Positions 17,083-26,728 of a stretch of DNA of 64,000 nt are shown here, one piece after another; within the stretch, counting starts at the first letter, position 1; each line of letters begins with the position of its first letter. The notes beneath the pieces were generated by a model. It saw nothing but the letters and a program-made list of their open reading frames with translations, was not told the DNA's origin and made no database searches. Both the position numbers and the translations under genes were made by a program. This stretch comes from UBA721 sp002705165 (GTDB taxonomy: Bacteria; Planctomycetota; Planctomycetia; Pirellulales; Pirellulaceae). The DNA lies in contig JBJLEF010000001.1 in the NCBI GenBank assembly GCA_045565995.1, positions 248,001-312,000 of the forward strand, read 5' to 3'.

Positions 17083-18183
17083 CTAACTGCCAACTTCCTC
17101 GGTTTTCTCTTCCATCAATTCTTCCGGTTCAAACGACCAAACAGCCAAACGATTATGGCCCACGCCGAATGCCATCTTAAAGTCAGCCGTCACCACCATC
17201 TGATGGACGTGCATCGGGGCTTTCAGTTGTTTGACAACTTCCTTCTTCTCCACATCTAAGAACTGGACCCAACCGCCATGGTCACCACCGACAGCAATCA
17301 ACCACTTACCCGAAGGATGAAAAATGATCTGTTCCACCAATCCTTTATGCTTATCATCACCTTCAAACATATGGATCTTTTCACCGGAAGCGACTTCAAA
17401 CAATTCAACGCGTCCTGCGGCTGCCAGGTGATCCACGTTTCCGATCTGACCAATACCACCCACAGCAATTTTCGTACTATCCGGTGAGAATGTGACGCTT
17501 CGAATACCACCTATCGAGTGAATGCGGGCTTTGGGATCCCATGTATAACACTTCGGAGCTTCAAGCTCTTTCAACTCTTTACCCGTTTCAAAATCCCAAA
17601 GCTTAATCTTGGCAATACGATCAACCGTGGCAATGAGCTTTCCATCGGGCGATACGGCCACGGCATAAAGCATGTTTGGAAATCCGTGTTCCGTCACTCT
17701 GATATGAGAATCAAGAGTACGAACCAAATCACCCGTCTCCGCATCCCAAATTTTACAAACCATATCGTCTGCCACGCTAAGGACAAACTTGTTATCCGGA
17801 GTCGTGGTTAAATTTCGAATCCAGCGATCATGTGCCATTTCAATTCGACGCACTTGCTGCTTAGTCTCTTTATTCCACCAAATCAGGCTCTTGTCATAAC
17901 TTCCTGAAACAATGTACTTACCGGTATCAACTAATCCCATGACATAACTAGTGTGACCTTCCATAGCCAGAAATTCCGGTTGTTCAACCATCGGATCAAC
18001 TTGATAGACTTTGGCGTCAGAACTACCGACAAAAACTTCACCTGTGTCATCATTGCGAGTCATTCGCAGGATAATGTCGGGGCGATTTGTTGTCCGAAGC
18101 TCTCGGAAATTTTTGGGGTCTGCCTGAAACATCTTGTTTGAACCTGTTATTAACTTAATTTTCATGAATGAGGAACGAATCAA
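17083..18183 (-). CDS. WD40 repeat protein
   Basis: A beta-propeller protein of up to 366 residues, with about six or seven WD40 blades; clear ones include HTSYVMGLVDTGKYIVSGS, DRWIRNLTTTPDNKFVLSV ending KIWDAETG, and YAVAVSPDGKLIATVD ending KLWDFETG. No signal peptide or membrane segment is evident. Internal ATG codons at 18165 (MKIKLITG) and at the MFQADPK position are alternative starts, and ribosome binding sites do not settle the choice. It is the last gene of a leftward operon with DUF1501 (10 bases upstream) and DUF1549/DUF1553 genes, an arrangement often seen in planctomycetes. Confidence 0.88.
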   Translation of the reverse strand: MIRSSFMKIKLITGSNKMFQADPKNFRELRTTNRPDIILRMTRNDDTGEVFVGSSDAKVYQVDPMVEQPEFLAMEGHTSYVMGLVDTGKYIVSGSYDKSLIWWNKETKQQVRRIEMAHDRWIRNLTTTPDNKFVLSVADDMVCKIWDAETGDLVRTLDSHIRVTEHGFPNMLYAVAVSPDGKLIATVDRIAKIKLWDFETGKELKELEAPKCYTWDPKARIHSIGGIRSVTFSPDSTKIAVGGIGQIGNVDHLAAAGRVELFEVASGEKIHMFEGDDKHKGLVEQIIFHPSGKWLIAVGGDHGGWVQFLDVEKKEVVKQLKAPMHVHQMVVTADFKMAFGVGHNRLAVWSFEPEELMEEKTEEVGS

Positions 18184-18193
18184 CTAAGTGCTT

Positions 18194-19471
18194 TTATGCC
18201 AAGACTTCATCAACGGCGTGCGTACCTGGATCGACGAGTGGAATGGGTCGTGAACCCACAAAATACTCATGATGAGGATCAATACCTACAGCCTTATAAA
18301 TCGTGGCGAACATTTCTGCCGCTCCGATCTCATTATCTTTCACGTGCTGACCATCTTCATCGGTGGCACCAAAAACGGTACCACCCTTGATACCACAACC
18401 TGTCAGGGAAGCACTCCACGCACGTGCAAAGTGGTCACGCCCCAGACTTGCGTTAATCGTGGGGGTACGTCCAAATTCAGCAAGCGTCACAACCAGTGTG
18501 TCTTCCAACAATCCACGTTCTTCCAGATCCTCCAGCAACGTGGACATCACATGGTCGAGCTCGGTCACCAGTTCGAGATGCGTCTCAAAATTCTGACCAT
18601 GGCTATCCCACCATGCCCGGGCAACTTTCACAAACGGAGTACCGGCTTCGATCAGTCGTCGAGCAACCAATGCCTGCTGAGCAAACAGACTCTTACCATA
18701 ACGGTCTTTTACTTTCTGTGGTTCGTCAGACAGATCAAACAACTTCTCGCTACTCATTAATCCGCGAACACGACCGTAAGCAACATTATGACTACCGAGT
18801 GATTCTGAAACACGACCTTTTGCAAATCGATTACTCAATAAGTCACGCAGATCAGCACGCTCTTTGTGGTCCAGATCGGTAATATCTTCGAGACGACTCA
18901 GGTTCGCTGGTTTGTTGTCTGTTGTCAGGAACATCGGAGCGTAACGAGCTCCAAGGAACCCAGGCTGCCCGACAGCATTTCCACGACCTTCGGTCGCCGT
19001 GTAGAACGAGACATAATCAGGGACCTGAAGGTCAGGACGACCAAGTTCGCGAGCGAGCACGCTTCCCATGTCTGGATACTTCAGATTGGGTTCGTCACGT
19101 CGACCAAGATGCATCAAACGAGCCCCACCACCATGGTCACCAATCTGAGTATTCAATGAACGGATGATAGCCGTATTATGCAAACGAGTAGCCATTTTAG
19201 GCATCAACTCAGAAATCTGAACACCTGGCAAACTGGTCTGAATCGCCTGGTAAGGACCACCTGTCAAACGACCCGGCTTGGGATCCCATGTTTCAAGCTG
19301 ACTAGCACCACCAGCCAGCCACAACAACAACACTCGCTTACCACTCTTTTTGAGCTCGTTGGAAAGCGACTCGGCTTTCAGGACATCTAGATTCATAGAA
19401 CTAGCAGCTACACCAGCAGCGGTGGCACCACTCAGAAATCGTCGGCGATCAGTGTTCACAGACATGTTCAC
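18194..19471 (-). CDS. DUF1501 domain protein (first module)
   Basis: A 425-residue exported protein of the DUF1501 family, which has an alkaline-phosphatase/sulfatase-like fold. The N-terminus has a twin-arginine signal (DRRRFLSGATAAGVAASS), so it is likely folded before export. Family blocks include LLLWLAGGASQLETWDPKPG, MATRLHNTAIIRSL, DHGGGARLMH, WDSHGQNFETH and VVTLAEFGRTPTIN near the C-terminus, where the conserved GRDH also lies. The catalytic role of the family is not established. It lies between the DUF1549/DUF1553 gene and the WD40 gene in one operon; a DUF1549-DUF1501 pair also occurs at 58215-62493. Confidence 0.92.
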   Translation of the reverse strand: MNMSVNTDRRRFLSGATAAGVAASSMNLDVLKAESLSNELKKSGKRVLLLWLAGGASQLETWDPKPGRLTGGPYQAIQTSLPGVQISELMPKMATRLHNTAIIRSLNTQIGDHGGGARLMHLGRRDEPNLKYPDMGSVLARELGRPDLQVPDYVSFYTATEGRGNAVGQPGFLGARYAPMFLTTDNKPANLSRLEDITDLDHKERADLRDLLSNRFAKGRVSESLGSHNVAYGRVRGLMSSEKLFDLSDEPQKVKDRYGKSLFAQQALVARRLIEAGTPFVKVARAWWDSHGQNFETHLELVTELDHVMSTLLEDLEERGLLEDTLVVTLAEFGRTPTINASLGRDHFARAWSASLTGCGIKGGTVFGATDEDGQHVKDNEIGAAEMFATIYKAVGIDPHHEYFVGSRPIPLVDPGTHAVDEVLA

Positions 19472-19585
19472 TCCAATTTTTCTATCACATATAAGTCAAG
19501 CTTCGACGCTTCACCTATTCTTACTTCTATTATATCTATCGGTTCGCAAAACCGCTAAAAACCTTATCCACAAAGAAATCAACGC

Positions 19586-21196
19586 TTAGTGATTGAACCG
19601 TAATTCACTGCTAGTCAGTAAAGCCCATACAATCTGCGAAATCGCTTCTTCACGACGATCACTTCTAGCAGCTACATAGGCTGAAATAGCTTCCAGCTCC
19701 TCGGGAGTTGCAGGCCGTGAATAAACAGTTTTAATCGCTCGCTGCACCAATGCTTCATCAGATTCAATCGCAGCTAACTCTCCGCCCAAACGGTCGTTAG
19801 CCACTTTGATCTTATCTTTAAATTCATCGGCGTTACTGAAAAGTAAAGCTTCATCCACGCTTACCTGAAACCTCTCACCGGGGACAACAAACTTTCTTTC
19901 CCACCCACGGTGAGCTTTCACCTCATTTCGAATCCGACTAACCGCTTCGTTGGGATCATCAAAATGAGCTGGATTGCGAGACGCCAACGCCAAAGCTGCA
20001 GCGTACTGCCGAGGTGACATTGGCTTCACATTAGCCATCGCAAACCAGAATTTAGCTGGACGCTTCTCACCGCCGTAAACACTGTTCTGACTGTAGGTTT
20101 TGGAAAGAATCAGACCACGAATCAATCGCTGGATATTGTAGTCATTGGTGTAAGTATCGCGCGCTAACCAATCCAGCAGGTCAGGATGACTTGGAGGATT
20201 TTCCGGATGCATTTGATCCAGCGGCATAACCAAACCGTGACCGTACATCCGATTCCACATGCGATTCACCAAGTTTTTGGAGAAGTAATCACGATCGTTT
20301 TCACGAAGTGCAATCTCAATCAACTGAGCCCGTCGGCTAAACTCCGGTGCCGGAGCTGGTTTCTTATCTTTCTTCAACTTTTCGAGTTCGGCCTTCTCCT
20401 TCTTCTTGGCTTCATCGTCCAGCAGAACAGGCTCGGGCTCTTCGATAACACTACCGCTAAGGAACATCAGTTTCGCATCCAGTTGCTCGCCGTTTGTATT
20501 GGCATACTTAATCTCGCCATAGGCACGCTCGGCAACAAAGTCACCATTGGAAAACGAGCGGTTAAAAAAGGACTTCATTCCGTAGAAGTGAGCCTGAGTC
20601 CATTCGGACACCAAGGGATGGTCGTGACATTTTGCACAGCTGATATTAACGCCAAAGAAAAGTGCACTCGTGGCATTGGTAAGGTTATCAATGTCATTAA
20701 TACGAAGATTGACAAACTGCATGGCCTGTTTCGGCATCTCTTCCTCATAATTACCATAAATCATGTCGGCAAAGATATTGCCCCAGCCTTTGCTGTTGTT
20801 CAATGCATCAGCCAGATATAATTCCAGATCTGTCTTCCCGGCTGGGGCCAGAACATTGTTGAGATCGTAAGCAAGCTGCTCTACGAATTCTGGTTGCTGC
20901 ATTAAGCGATCCACCAGCTTCACTCGCTTCTCCGGATCTTCGTCAGCAACATATGCCTCAACTTCAGCCACCGTTGGAATACGACCTATCAGATCAAGCA
21001 TTGTGCGACGTAATAAAATGTAGTCATCTGCTTGCGGAGCAGGGGTGATATTGCCCGTAGCCTGCTCGGCCTGAATGTAATGATCCACCGCCTGTTCAAT
21101 GGTGGTTTCAGGAGGTAGTAAATCCTGAGCGCTCAAAACTGGCTGCAAATAACCTGCAACAACCAACGAGACAATTAACCTTAAATACTTCTTCAT
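19586..21196 (-). CDS. DUF1549/DUF1553 protein, short form without N-terminal cytochrome motif
   Basis: A secreted protein of 536 residues. The ATG at 21196 gives a good signal peptide (MKKYLRLIVSLVVAGYLQ); an earlier in-frame start would add 62 unlikely residues. The DUF1549 part (about 30-230) begins with LLRRTMLDLIGRIPT and holds SCAKCHDHPLVSEW, a CxxCH motif that could bind haem c. A Lys/Glu-rich linker (about 260-300) leads to DUF1553 (about 300-530) with LVNRMWNRMYGHGLVMPLDQ and HPDLLDWLARD. Unlike the larger relative at 59650-62493, it has no N-terminal PSCyt1 CxxCH domain. It is the first gene of the operon with DUF1501 and WD40. Confidence 0.92.
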   Translation of the reverse strand: MKKYLRLIVSLVVAGYLQPVLSAQDLLPPETTIEQAVDHYIQAEQATGNITPAPQADDYILLRRTMLDLIGRIPTVAEVEAYVADEDPEKRVKLVDRLMQQPEFVEQLAYDLNNVLAPAGKTDLELYLADALNNSKGWGNIFADMIYGNYEEEMPKQAMQFVNLRINDIDNLTNATSALFFGVNISCAKCHDHPLVSEWTQAHFYGMKSFFNRSFSNGDFVAERAYGEIKYANTNGEQLDAKLMFLSGSVIEEPEPVLLDDEAKKKEKAELEKLKKDKKPAPAPEFSRRAQLIEIALRENDRDYFSKNLVNRMWNRMYGHGLVMPLDQMHPENPPSHPDLLDWLARDTYTNDYNIQRLIRGLILSKTYSQNSVYGGEKRPAKFWFAMANVKPMSPRQYAAALALASRNPAHFDDPNEAVSRIRNEVKAHRGWERKFVVPGERFQVSVDEALLFSNADEFKDKIKVANDRLGGELAAIESDEALVQRAIKTVYSRPATPEELEAISAYVAARSDRREEAISQIVWALLTSSELRFNH

Positions 21197-21661
21197 GTTC
21201 TCAATGACAACCGGCCTTGCTAATGCTTTGGACCATAGTTTGCTAGGATGGGTGGGAATATTTGAGGAACGGAAAATTACGTTCCGGAGGGGATTTAAGA
21301 ATCCAAAAATCAAAAGACTCTTTACTCTTTTATTATCACAAATAATCAAGCCGTCGGAAAGCCTGTTTAGGTGAGCAAACACTCATTTTGCAATTTGGTA
21401 AAATCAATGATTTAGAAGATTATTCCGGTGTTCCGGAGAGTCAAGTACCTGTTGAAACGAGGTTTATTGCGGTGTAAATCGGGAGTTTTCGAGTTTCCCC
21501 CTTGAGGAGGCGGAATAATAGGTTCATGATAATTGTTTACAACTTATTTGAATTACCTCCATGGGTGGCATTGAACAGACAGATCGATGCGTCAGCCGCC
21601 CAATCAGAAGACTCAGGCACTGGTTTCTGGCTTCTGAACTAACCCAATAGGAGACATCGTT
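21197..21661. other. Intergenic region between the DUF1549 operon and rpsD
   Basis: This divergent gap of 465 bases holds no gene I can support; the leftward open frame entering it is an N-terminal extension with no protein-like signal. It should contain the promoters of rpsD and of the DUF1549 operon. Short TTCCGG-type repeats occur near 21270 and 21425-21440, and a stem-loop lies just before rpsD (listed separately). Confidence 0.5.
21604..21637 (+). promoter_or_regulatory. Stem-loop in the rpsD leader
   Basis: TCAGAAG (21604-21610) pairs with CTTCTGA (21631-21637), with a possible inner CAG/CTG pairing, 11 bases before the AGGAGA ribosome binding site. S4 often controls its own mRNA, so this could be an S4 target, but no known S4 leader class is matched and pairing is short. 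Confidence 0.3.
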
Positions 21662-22270
21662 ATGGCACGTTATACAGGTGCAAAAGCTCGAGTTAACCGA
21701 CGCCTCGGTACACTCGTTTATGAAGATGCAGGTTCCGCACGTGCATTTGACCGTCGTCCATCACCTCCGGGGATGCACACTCGCCCACGCCGTACCTCTA
21801 ATTACGGTCAAGGTTTACAAGAAAAACAAAAAATCAAGCATTACTATGGAATCGGTGAACGCCAGCTACGTCGTTACTTTGCCGATGTATCTCGTAAGAA
21901 GGGAAACACCGGGGAAATGCTGTTGCTATACTGCGAACGCCGTCTGGACAACGTGGTTCGTCGTGCCGGTTTCGCACTCACTCGTCCACAGGCTCGTCAG
22001 GGTGTGGTACACGGTCACTTTCTGGTAAACGGTGTTCGCACCAACAAACCTTCCTATCAGGTACGAGCAGGGGATGTCATTACTGTTCGTCGCCGCACCA
22101 ATCTCCTGAAGATGTATCAAGGTGTTTCCAGCTTGGCCATAGGTGAACCTTGTGACTGGCTTGGATCCGATACTGAAACACTGCGAATCACTGTTGCTGG
22201 TAATCCCGGTGCTTCCGACATCAGTTTGCCCGTAGATGGCAACACGGTCGTCGAATTTATGTCTCGATAG
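21662..22270 (+). CDS. rpsD: 30S ribosomal protein S4
   Basis: Primary 16S rRNA-binding protein that starts small-subunit assembly. It has 202 residues with the usual N-terminal domain, here without the zinc-binding cysteines (a Cys-minus form), then KQKIKHYYGIGERQLRRYF, and the S4 RNA-binding domain (ERRLDNVVRRAGFALTRPQA, then VVHGHFLVNG) at about 92-155. An AGGAGA ribosome binding site lies 7 bases upstream. It stands apart from the alpha operon genes, and lpdA begins 7 bases after its stop codon. Confidence 0.98.
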   Translation: MARYTGAKARVNRRLGTLVYEDAGSARAFDRRPSPPGMHTRPRRTSNYGQGLQEKQKIKHYYGIGERQLRRYFADVSRKKGNTGEMLLLYCERRLDNVVRRAGFALTRPQARQGVVHGHFLVNGVRTNKPSYQVRAGDVITVRRRTNLLKMYQGVSSLAIGEPCDWLGSDTETLRITVAGNPGASDISLPVDGNTVVEFMSR

Positions 22271-22277
22271 GAATCCT

Positions 22278-23702
22278 ATGCACGCTCCCGTTGTTGTACT
22301 CGGTGGAGGTCCAGGTGGTTACGCTGCGGCATTCATGGCAGCCGATCAGGGACTCGACGTTACACTCGTAGAAATGGAATCCCGTCTTGGCGGCACCTGT
22401 TTACTACGTGGTTGCATTCCCTCCAAAGCACTCCTTCACGTTGCTAACGTAATGAGTGAAGTGGAAGAACTTACCAGTGACTGGGGCGTGTCATACTCCG
22501 AACCTGCGATCGATATTGACAAGGTTCGAACGCGTAAGGACAAAGTCATATCCACTCTTTCCGGCGGACTCGGTCAATTGGCCAAACGCCGAAAGGTGAA
22601 GGTGATTACTGCGCGAGGTACCTTCGAAAACTCGACCACGCTTCTGCTCGAAGGGGATGATGAGTCCATTCCGGAAGGGGGCAAGTTAACCTTCGACAAA
22701 TGCATTCTGGCGACAGGTTCTTCACCAGTCATGCCAGGCCCCTGGAAACTCGATTCTGATCGCGTCATGGACTCCACTGGAGCATTGGCACTGGTCGACA
22801 TTCCAAAGTCAATGCTCGTGATTGGGGGAGGCTACATCGGCCTGGAAATGGGGACTGTCTACGCCAATCTGGGAACAGAAGTGTCTGTCGTTGAATTTGC
22901 TGACGGTCTGGTTCCTATGGCTGACCGGGATCTCATCAAGCCGCTTCGCAAGAAACTGGACGAGTTGTTCAATGAGCGAATTTACACAAATACTAAAGTT
23001 GGTTCACTGACGGTCATCGACGATCAGGTTGAAGTTACCTTCGAAGGTCCAGCGCTTCATGACACTCGTCGGTATGACCGAGTCCTGGTGTCCGTTGGTC
23101 GTCGCCCAAACTCACAAAACCTGGGCCTCGAGAACACTCAGGTCAAAGTAACAGACCGAGGATTTGTCGTCTGTGATGCCCGCCAACTTACAGCCGATTC
23201 CAACATCTATGCCATCGGAGATCTCGCCGGGGATCCGATGCTAGCTCACAAAGCGACGCATGAAGCCAAGGTCGCGGTTGCCAATATTGCTGGGCACGAG
23301 GAAGTCTGGGATCACAAGTGCATCCCGGCTGTCATGTTCACTAACCCCGAAATCGCATGGGCCGGCCTGACTGAAAACGAAGCGGAAACTAATAGTGTGG
23401 CTTACGAAGTTGCCAGCTATCCCTGGGCAGCCAGCGGACGTGCTCAAGCCCTGGGCCGCACGGAAGGCCTCACGAAATTATTAATTGATCCGGCCACCAA
23501 CCGAGTACTTGGTTGTGGTATGGTAGGTCCCGGCGCTGGTGAATTGATCGCCGAAGTTGTGCTCGCAATTGAAATGGGATGCGAAGTAGAAGATCTCACG
23601 GAATCGATTCATCCTCATCCAACACTCAGTGAAACTGTTATGAATGCCGGTGAAATCTATTACGGTACTGCCGTAGAGATGTACAAGCCCCGGAAAAAAT
23701 AG
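22278..23702 (+). CDS. lpdA: Dihydrolipoyl dehydrogenase (E3)
   Basis: FAD enzyme that reoxidises dihydrolipoamide in the pyruvate (and other 2-oxoacid) dehydrogenase complexes. It has FAD motif GGGPGGY (9-15), the redox disulfide GGTCLLRGCIPSK (Cys41, Cys46), the NAD motif VIGGGYIGLEMG, and the catalytic HPHPTLSE near the C-terminus, where the His-Glu pair completes the active site. The ATG at 22278 is chosen over the in-frame upstream start inside rpsD because it begins right before the FAD motif and has TAGGAA in front. It is 474 residues long, normal. It is followed after 269 bases by aceE. Confidence 0.97.
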   Translation: MHAPVVVLGGGPGGYAAAFMAADQGLDVTLVEMESRLGGTCLLRGCIPSKALLHVANVMSEVEELTSDWGVSYSEPAIDIDKVRTRKDKVISTLSGGLGQLAKRRKVKVITARGTFENSTTLLLEGDDESIPEGGKLTFDKCILATGSSPVMPGPWKLDSDRVMDSTGALALVDIPKSMLVIGGGYIGLEMGTVYANLGTEVSVVEFADGLVPMADRDLIKPLRKKLDELFNERIYTNTKVGSLTVIDDQVEVTFEGPALHDTRRYDRVLVSVGRRPNSQNLGLENTQVKVTDRGFVVCDARQLTADSNIYAIGDLAGDPMLAHKATHEAKVAVANIAGHEEVWDHKCIPAVMFTNPEIAWAGLTENEAETNSVAYEVASYPWAASGRAQALGRTEGLTKLLIDPATNRVLGCGMVGPGAGELIAEVVLAIEMGCEVEDLTESIHPHPTLSETVMNAGEIYYGTAVEMYKPRKK

Positions 23703-23971
23703 AGCTTAATCGCAGGCATTCTTTCCTACCAATCGGTAATAGGCTGTTGTTGAATATCCCGTAATTGTCGGGTTGTTCCTTTCTTTTCGCTATTTTCCCT
23801 ACTCCGAGCGGTCGATATATCAAATCCCCTCTAAACAAAACTACCGCAAAGAGGGTATGATATTTGAATATCGAAGGTAAATCTTTCTGCCGATATAAAG
23901 GTTTTTTGAATTCAATATGAGTCCAACCTAGCTTGGCTCGTTATCCAATAAAACGTGTAAGGTATAGTCGA

Positions 23972-26686
23972 ATGTCCGAAGCGAAGACAGCTTCCCAAGC
24001 TTCTGAAGAGCCTGCCGTGGCCAATCAGGTCGATTCTAACCCCGCTGAAACCCAGGAATGGGTTGATTCTCTTGAATACGTATTGCAATCAGCCGGTACG
24101 GAACGTGTTCAATACTTGTTGAACGTGCTTGACAGCACGGCTCGTCGTAACGGTGTTGACCTCCCAATCGCTTCAAACACCCCCTACATCAATACCATCC
24201 CACCCGATCAGCAACCTGCTTATCCCGGTAACCGGGAAATCGAAAGACGCATTAAGAGTATCATCCGCTGGAATGCGATGGCGATGGTGCAGCAGGCCAA
24301 CAAAAAATTCCCTGGTGTTGGTGGGCATATCTCAACCTTTGCTTCTGCAGCGACACTTTACGAAGTCGCCTTTAATCACTTTTTCAAAGGGCGTGGCGAG
24401 TCTGGCTATGACGGGGATCAGGTTTACTTCCAGGGGCACGCTTCCCCCGGAATCTACTCCCGTGCATTCCTCGAAGGTCGTTTACAAGAAGACAATCTCG
24501 AACACTTCCGCCGCGAACTTCGCGACGTACAAGGACTCTCATCTTACCCTCACCCTTGGTTGATGGAAGAGTTCTGGGAGTTCCCGACCGTATCAATGGG
24601 ACTAGGCCCAATCATGTCCATCTATCAGGCTCGTTTCAACGAATACCTGCGTGACCGTGGAATCAAAGATACCTCGGACACTAAAGTCTGGGCATTTCTG
24701 GGTGATGGTGAAACCGACGAACCGGAAACACTGGGAGCGATCACACTTGCCTCTCGTGAAAAATTGAACAACCTTATCTGGGTTATTAACTGTAACCTAC
24801 AACGACTCGACGGGCCTGTTCGAGGTAATGGCAAGATCATCCAAGAACTGGAAGCCGCTTTCCGTGGTGCCGGTTGGAATGTCATCAAGGTCATCTGGGG
24901 GAGCGACTGGGATGACCTGCTGTCGAAAGACAAGACAGGCGTGCTAGCTAAACGCATGAATGAAGTCGTGGACGGTCAGTATCAAAAATATACCGGGATG
25001 CCGGGTTCGTACATTCGCGAGCACTTCTTTGGAAAATACCCGGAATTACTTGAACTTGTGAAGAACTACTCCGACGATCAACTAGAATCGCTCAACCGAG
25101 GCGGCCACGATCCGAAGAAAGTCTATACGGCATACAAAGCCGCAATGGAAAGTACCGACAAGCCAACGGTTATCCTGGCGAAGACCATTAAGGGGTATGG
25201 CCTAGGTGAAGCCGGTGAAGGCCGAAATGTTGCTCACAATCAGAAGAAACTTAATGAACAGGAACTACTGGAATTCCGAAGTCGATTTGGAATTCCTATT
25301 TCCGATGATGATGTCGCCAACGCTCCGTTCTACAAACCTGCTGACGGTAGTGTCGAACTGAACTATCTGGCAGAGCGACGTGACGCGCTTGGGGGACCAC
25401 TTCCAGCTCGTCCAAAAGCTGGTCCTAAAATGGATTACATTCCATCACTGGAAGACTACAAAGACATGCTCGGTGACAGCAAAGGGAAAGAAATGTCCAC
25501 CACCATGGGCTTCGTACGTCTACTCACCAAGCTTTGCCGCGATAAGCAAATTGGTAAATATATCGTACCAATCGTCCCTGACGAGGCGCGTACCTTCGGG
25601 ATGGAAGGAATGTTCAGACAAGTCGGAATTTATGCACATGCCGGACAACTCTATGATCCGGTCGACTCGGAATTACTGTTGTACTACAAAGAAGCCCGGG
25701 ACGGCCAGATTCTGGAAGAAGGTATTACCGAAGCAGGGAGTATGTCCTCTTTTATCGCAGCCGGTAATTCCTATGCCCAACACGGAATTAACATGATTCC
25801 GTTCTTCATCTACTACAGTATGTTTGGCCTCCAGCGAATCGGGGACCTTATTTGGGCAGCAGCCGATACGCGAGTCAAGGGTTTTATGATTGGTGGTACT
25901 GCGGGACGAACAACACTCAATGGTGAAGGCCTGCAGCATCAGGACGGACACAGTCTGCTTAATACGATCGCTTTCCCCACCGTCCGCTCCTACGATCCCG
26001 CTTACGCTTATGAAACAGCTGTCATCGTGCTTGAAGGTATGAAAAAACTTTATCAGGAAGACGAAACGGCAATTTACTATATCACTGCCGAAAACGAAAA
26101 CTATGTCATGCCTGCAATGCCTGACGGAGTTGAGGAAGGCATCGTCAAAGGAATTTACAACTTCGATCCGGTCAAAGCAGACAAAGGAAAGCCAAATGTT
26201 CAGTTGTTTGGTAGCGGTGCTATCCTACGCTCTGCCAATGATGCCCAACAAATTCTCAGTGAGAAATTCGGTATCGGAAGTAAAGTATGGAGTGTCACCA
26301 GCTACACACAACTTCGCCGTGAAGCTCAGGAATGCGAACGTTGGAATCGACTTCACCCAAACGAAAAACCAAAGATTTCCTATCTGGAAGAGGCACTGAA
26401 GAAAGAAGAAGGACCATTCATCTCTGCTTCAGACTACGTACGAGCTGTCGGTGAACAACTCGCTCCCTGGATCCCTGGTGACTACTGCGTACTGGGAACG
26501 GACGGGATGGGACGCAGCGAAACTCGTGAAACGCTACGTGACCACTTCGAAGTCGATGGTAAACACATCGCTTTGGCTGCTCTGACACAACTGGCCAAAG
26601 CGGGGAACTTTGACGAAAGCAAACTTGCCGACGCAGTTAAAGACCTGGGAATCAACCCCGACAAGGTCAGCCCACTGTACGCGTAA
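23972..26686 (+). CDS. aceE: Pyruvate dehydrogenase E1 component, homodimeric type
   Basis: Thiamine-diphosphate enzyme that decarboxylates pyruvate and passes the acetyl group to the lipoyl arm of AceF. The 904-residue length and sequence match the single-chain AceE type rather than alpha/beta E1. Recognisable parts are GGHISTFASAATLYEVAFNH, the ThDP motif FLGDGETDEPETLGAI to VINCNLQRLDGPVRGN, and FMIGGTAGRTTLNGEGLQHQ in the second half. The ATG at 23972 is preferred over one 13 codons upstream. The start of the protein is Ala/Glu-rich and probably flexible. It is followed after 42 bases by aceF. Confidence 0.97.
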   Translation: MSEAKTASQASEEPAVANQVDSNPAETQEWVDSLEYVLQSAGTERVQYLLNVLDSTARRNGVDLPIASNTPYINTIPPDQQPAYPGNREIERRIKSIIRWNAMAMVQQANKKFPGVGGHISTFASAATLYEVAFNHFFKGRGESGYDGDQVYFQGHASPGIYSRAFLEGRLQEDNLEHFRRELRDVQGLSSYPHPWLMEEFWEFPTVSMGLGPIMSIYQARFNEYLRDRGIKDTSDTKVWAFLGDGETDEPETLGAITLASREKLNNLIWVINCNLQRLDGPVRGNGKIIQELEAAFRGAGWNVIKVIWGSDWDDLLSKDKTGVLAKRMNEVVDGQYQKYTGMPGSYIREHFFGKYPELLELVKNYSDDQLESLNRGGHDPKKVYTAYKAAMESTDKPTVILAKTIKGYGLGEAGEGRNVAHNQKKLNEQELLEFRSRFGIPISDDDVANAPFYKPADGSVELNYLAERRDALGGPLPARPKAGPKMDYIPSLEDYKDMLGDSKGKEMSTTMGFVRLLTKLCRDKQIGKYIVPIVPDEARTFGMEGMFRQVGIYAHAGQLYDPVDSELLLYYKEARDGQILEEGITEAGSMSSFIAAGNSYAQHGINMIPFFIYYSMFGLQRIGDLIWAAADTRVKGFMIGGTAGRTTLNGEGLQHQDGHSLLNTIAFPTVRSYDPAYAYETAVIVLEGMKKLYQEDETAIYYITAENENYVMPAMPDGVEEGIVKGIYNFDPVKADKGKPNVQLFGSGAILRSANDAQQILSEKFGIGSKVWSVTSYTQLRREAQECERWNRLHPNEKPKISYLEEALKKEEGPFISASDYVRAVGEQLAPWIPGDYCVLGTDGMGRSETRETLRDHFEVDGKHIALAALTQLAKAGNFDESKLADAVKDLGINPDKVSPLYA

Positions 26687-26728
26687 CTTAACAACATTCT
26701 TCTTTACCTTAGAAGTTTCATACAAAAC

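Noticed and set aside
20186..20821. Rightward 211-codon open frame opposite the DUF1549 gene
   Set aside because: Frame shadow of a well-supported gene; the translation has no recognisable motif and is fully inside the other gene.
21197..21382. N-terminal 62-residue extension of the DUF1549 protein
   Set aside because: It lies before a clear signal peptide and lacks protein-like features; the start at 21196 is better.
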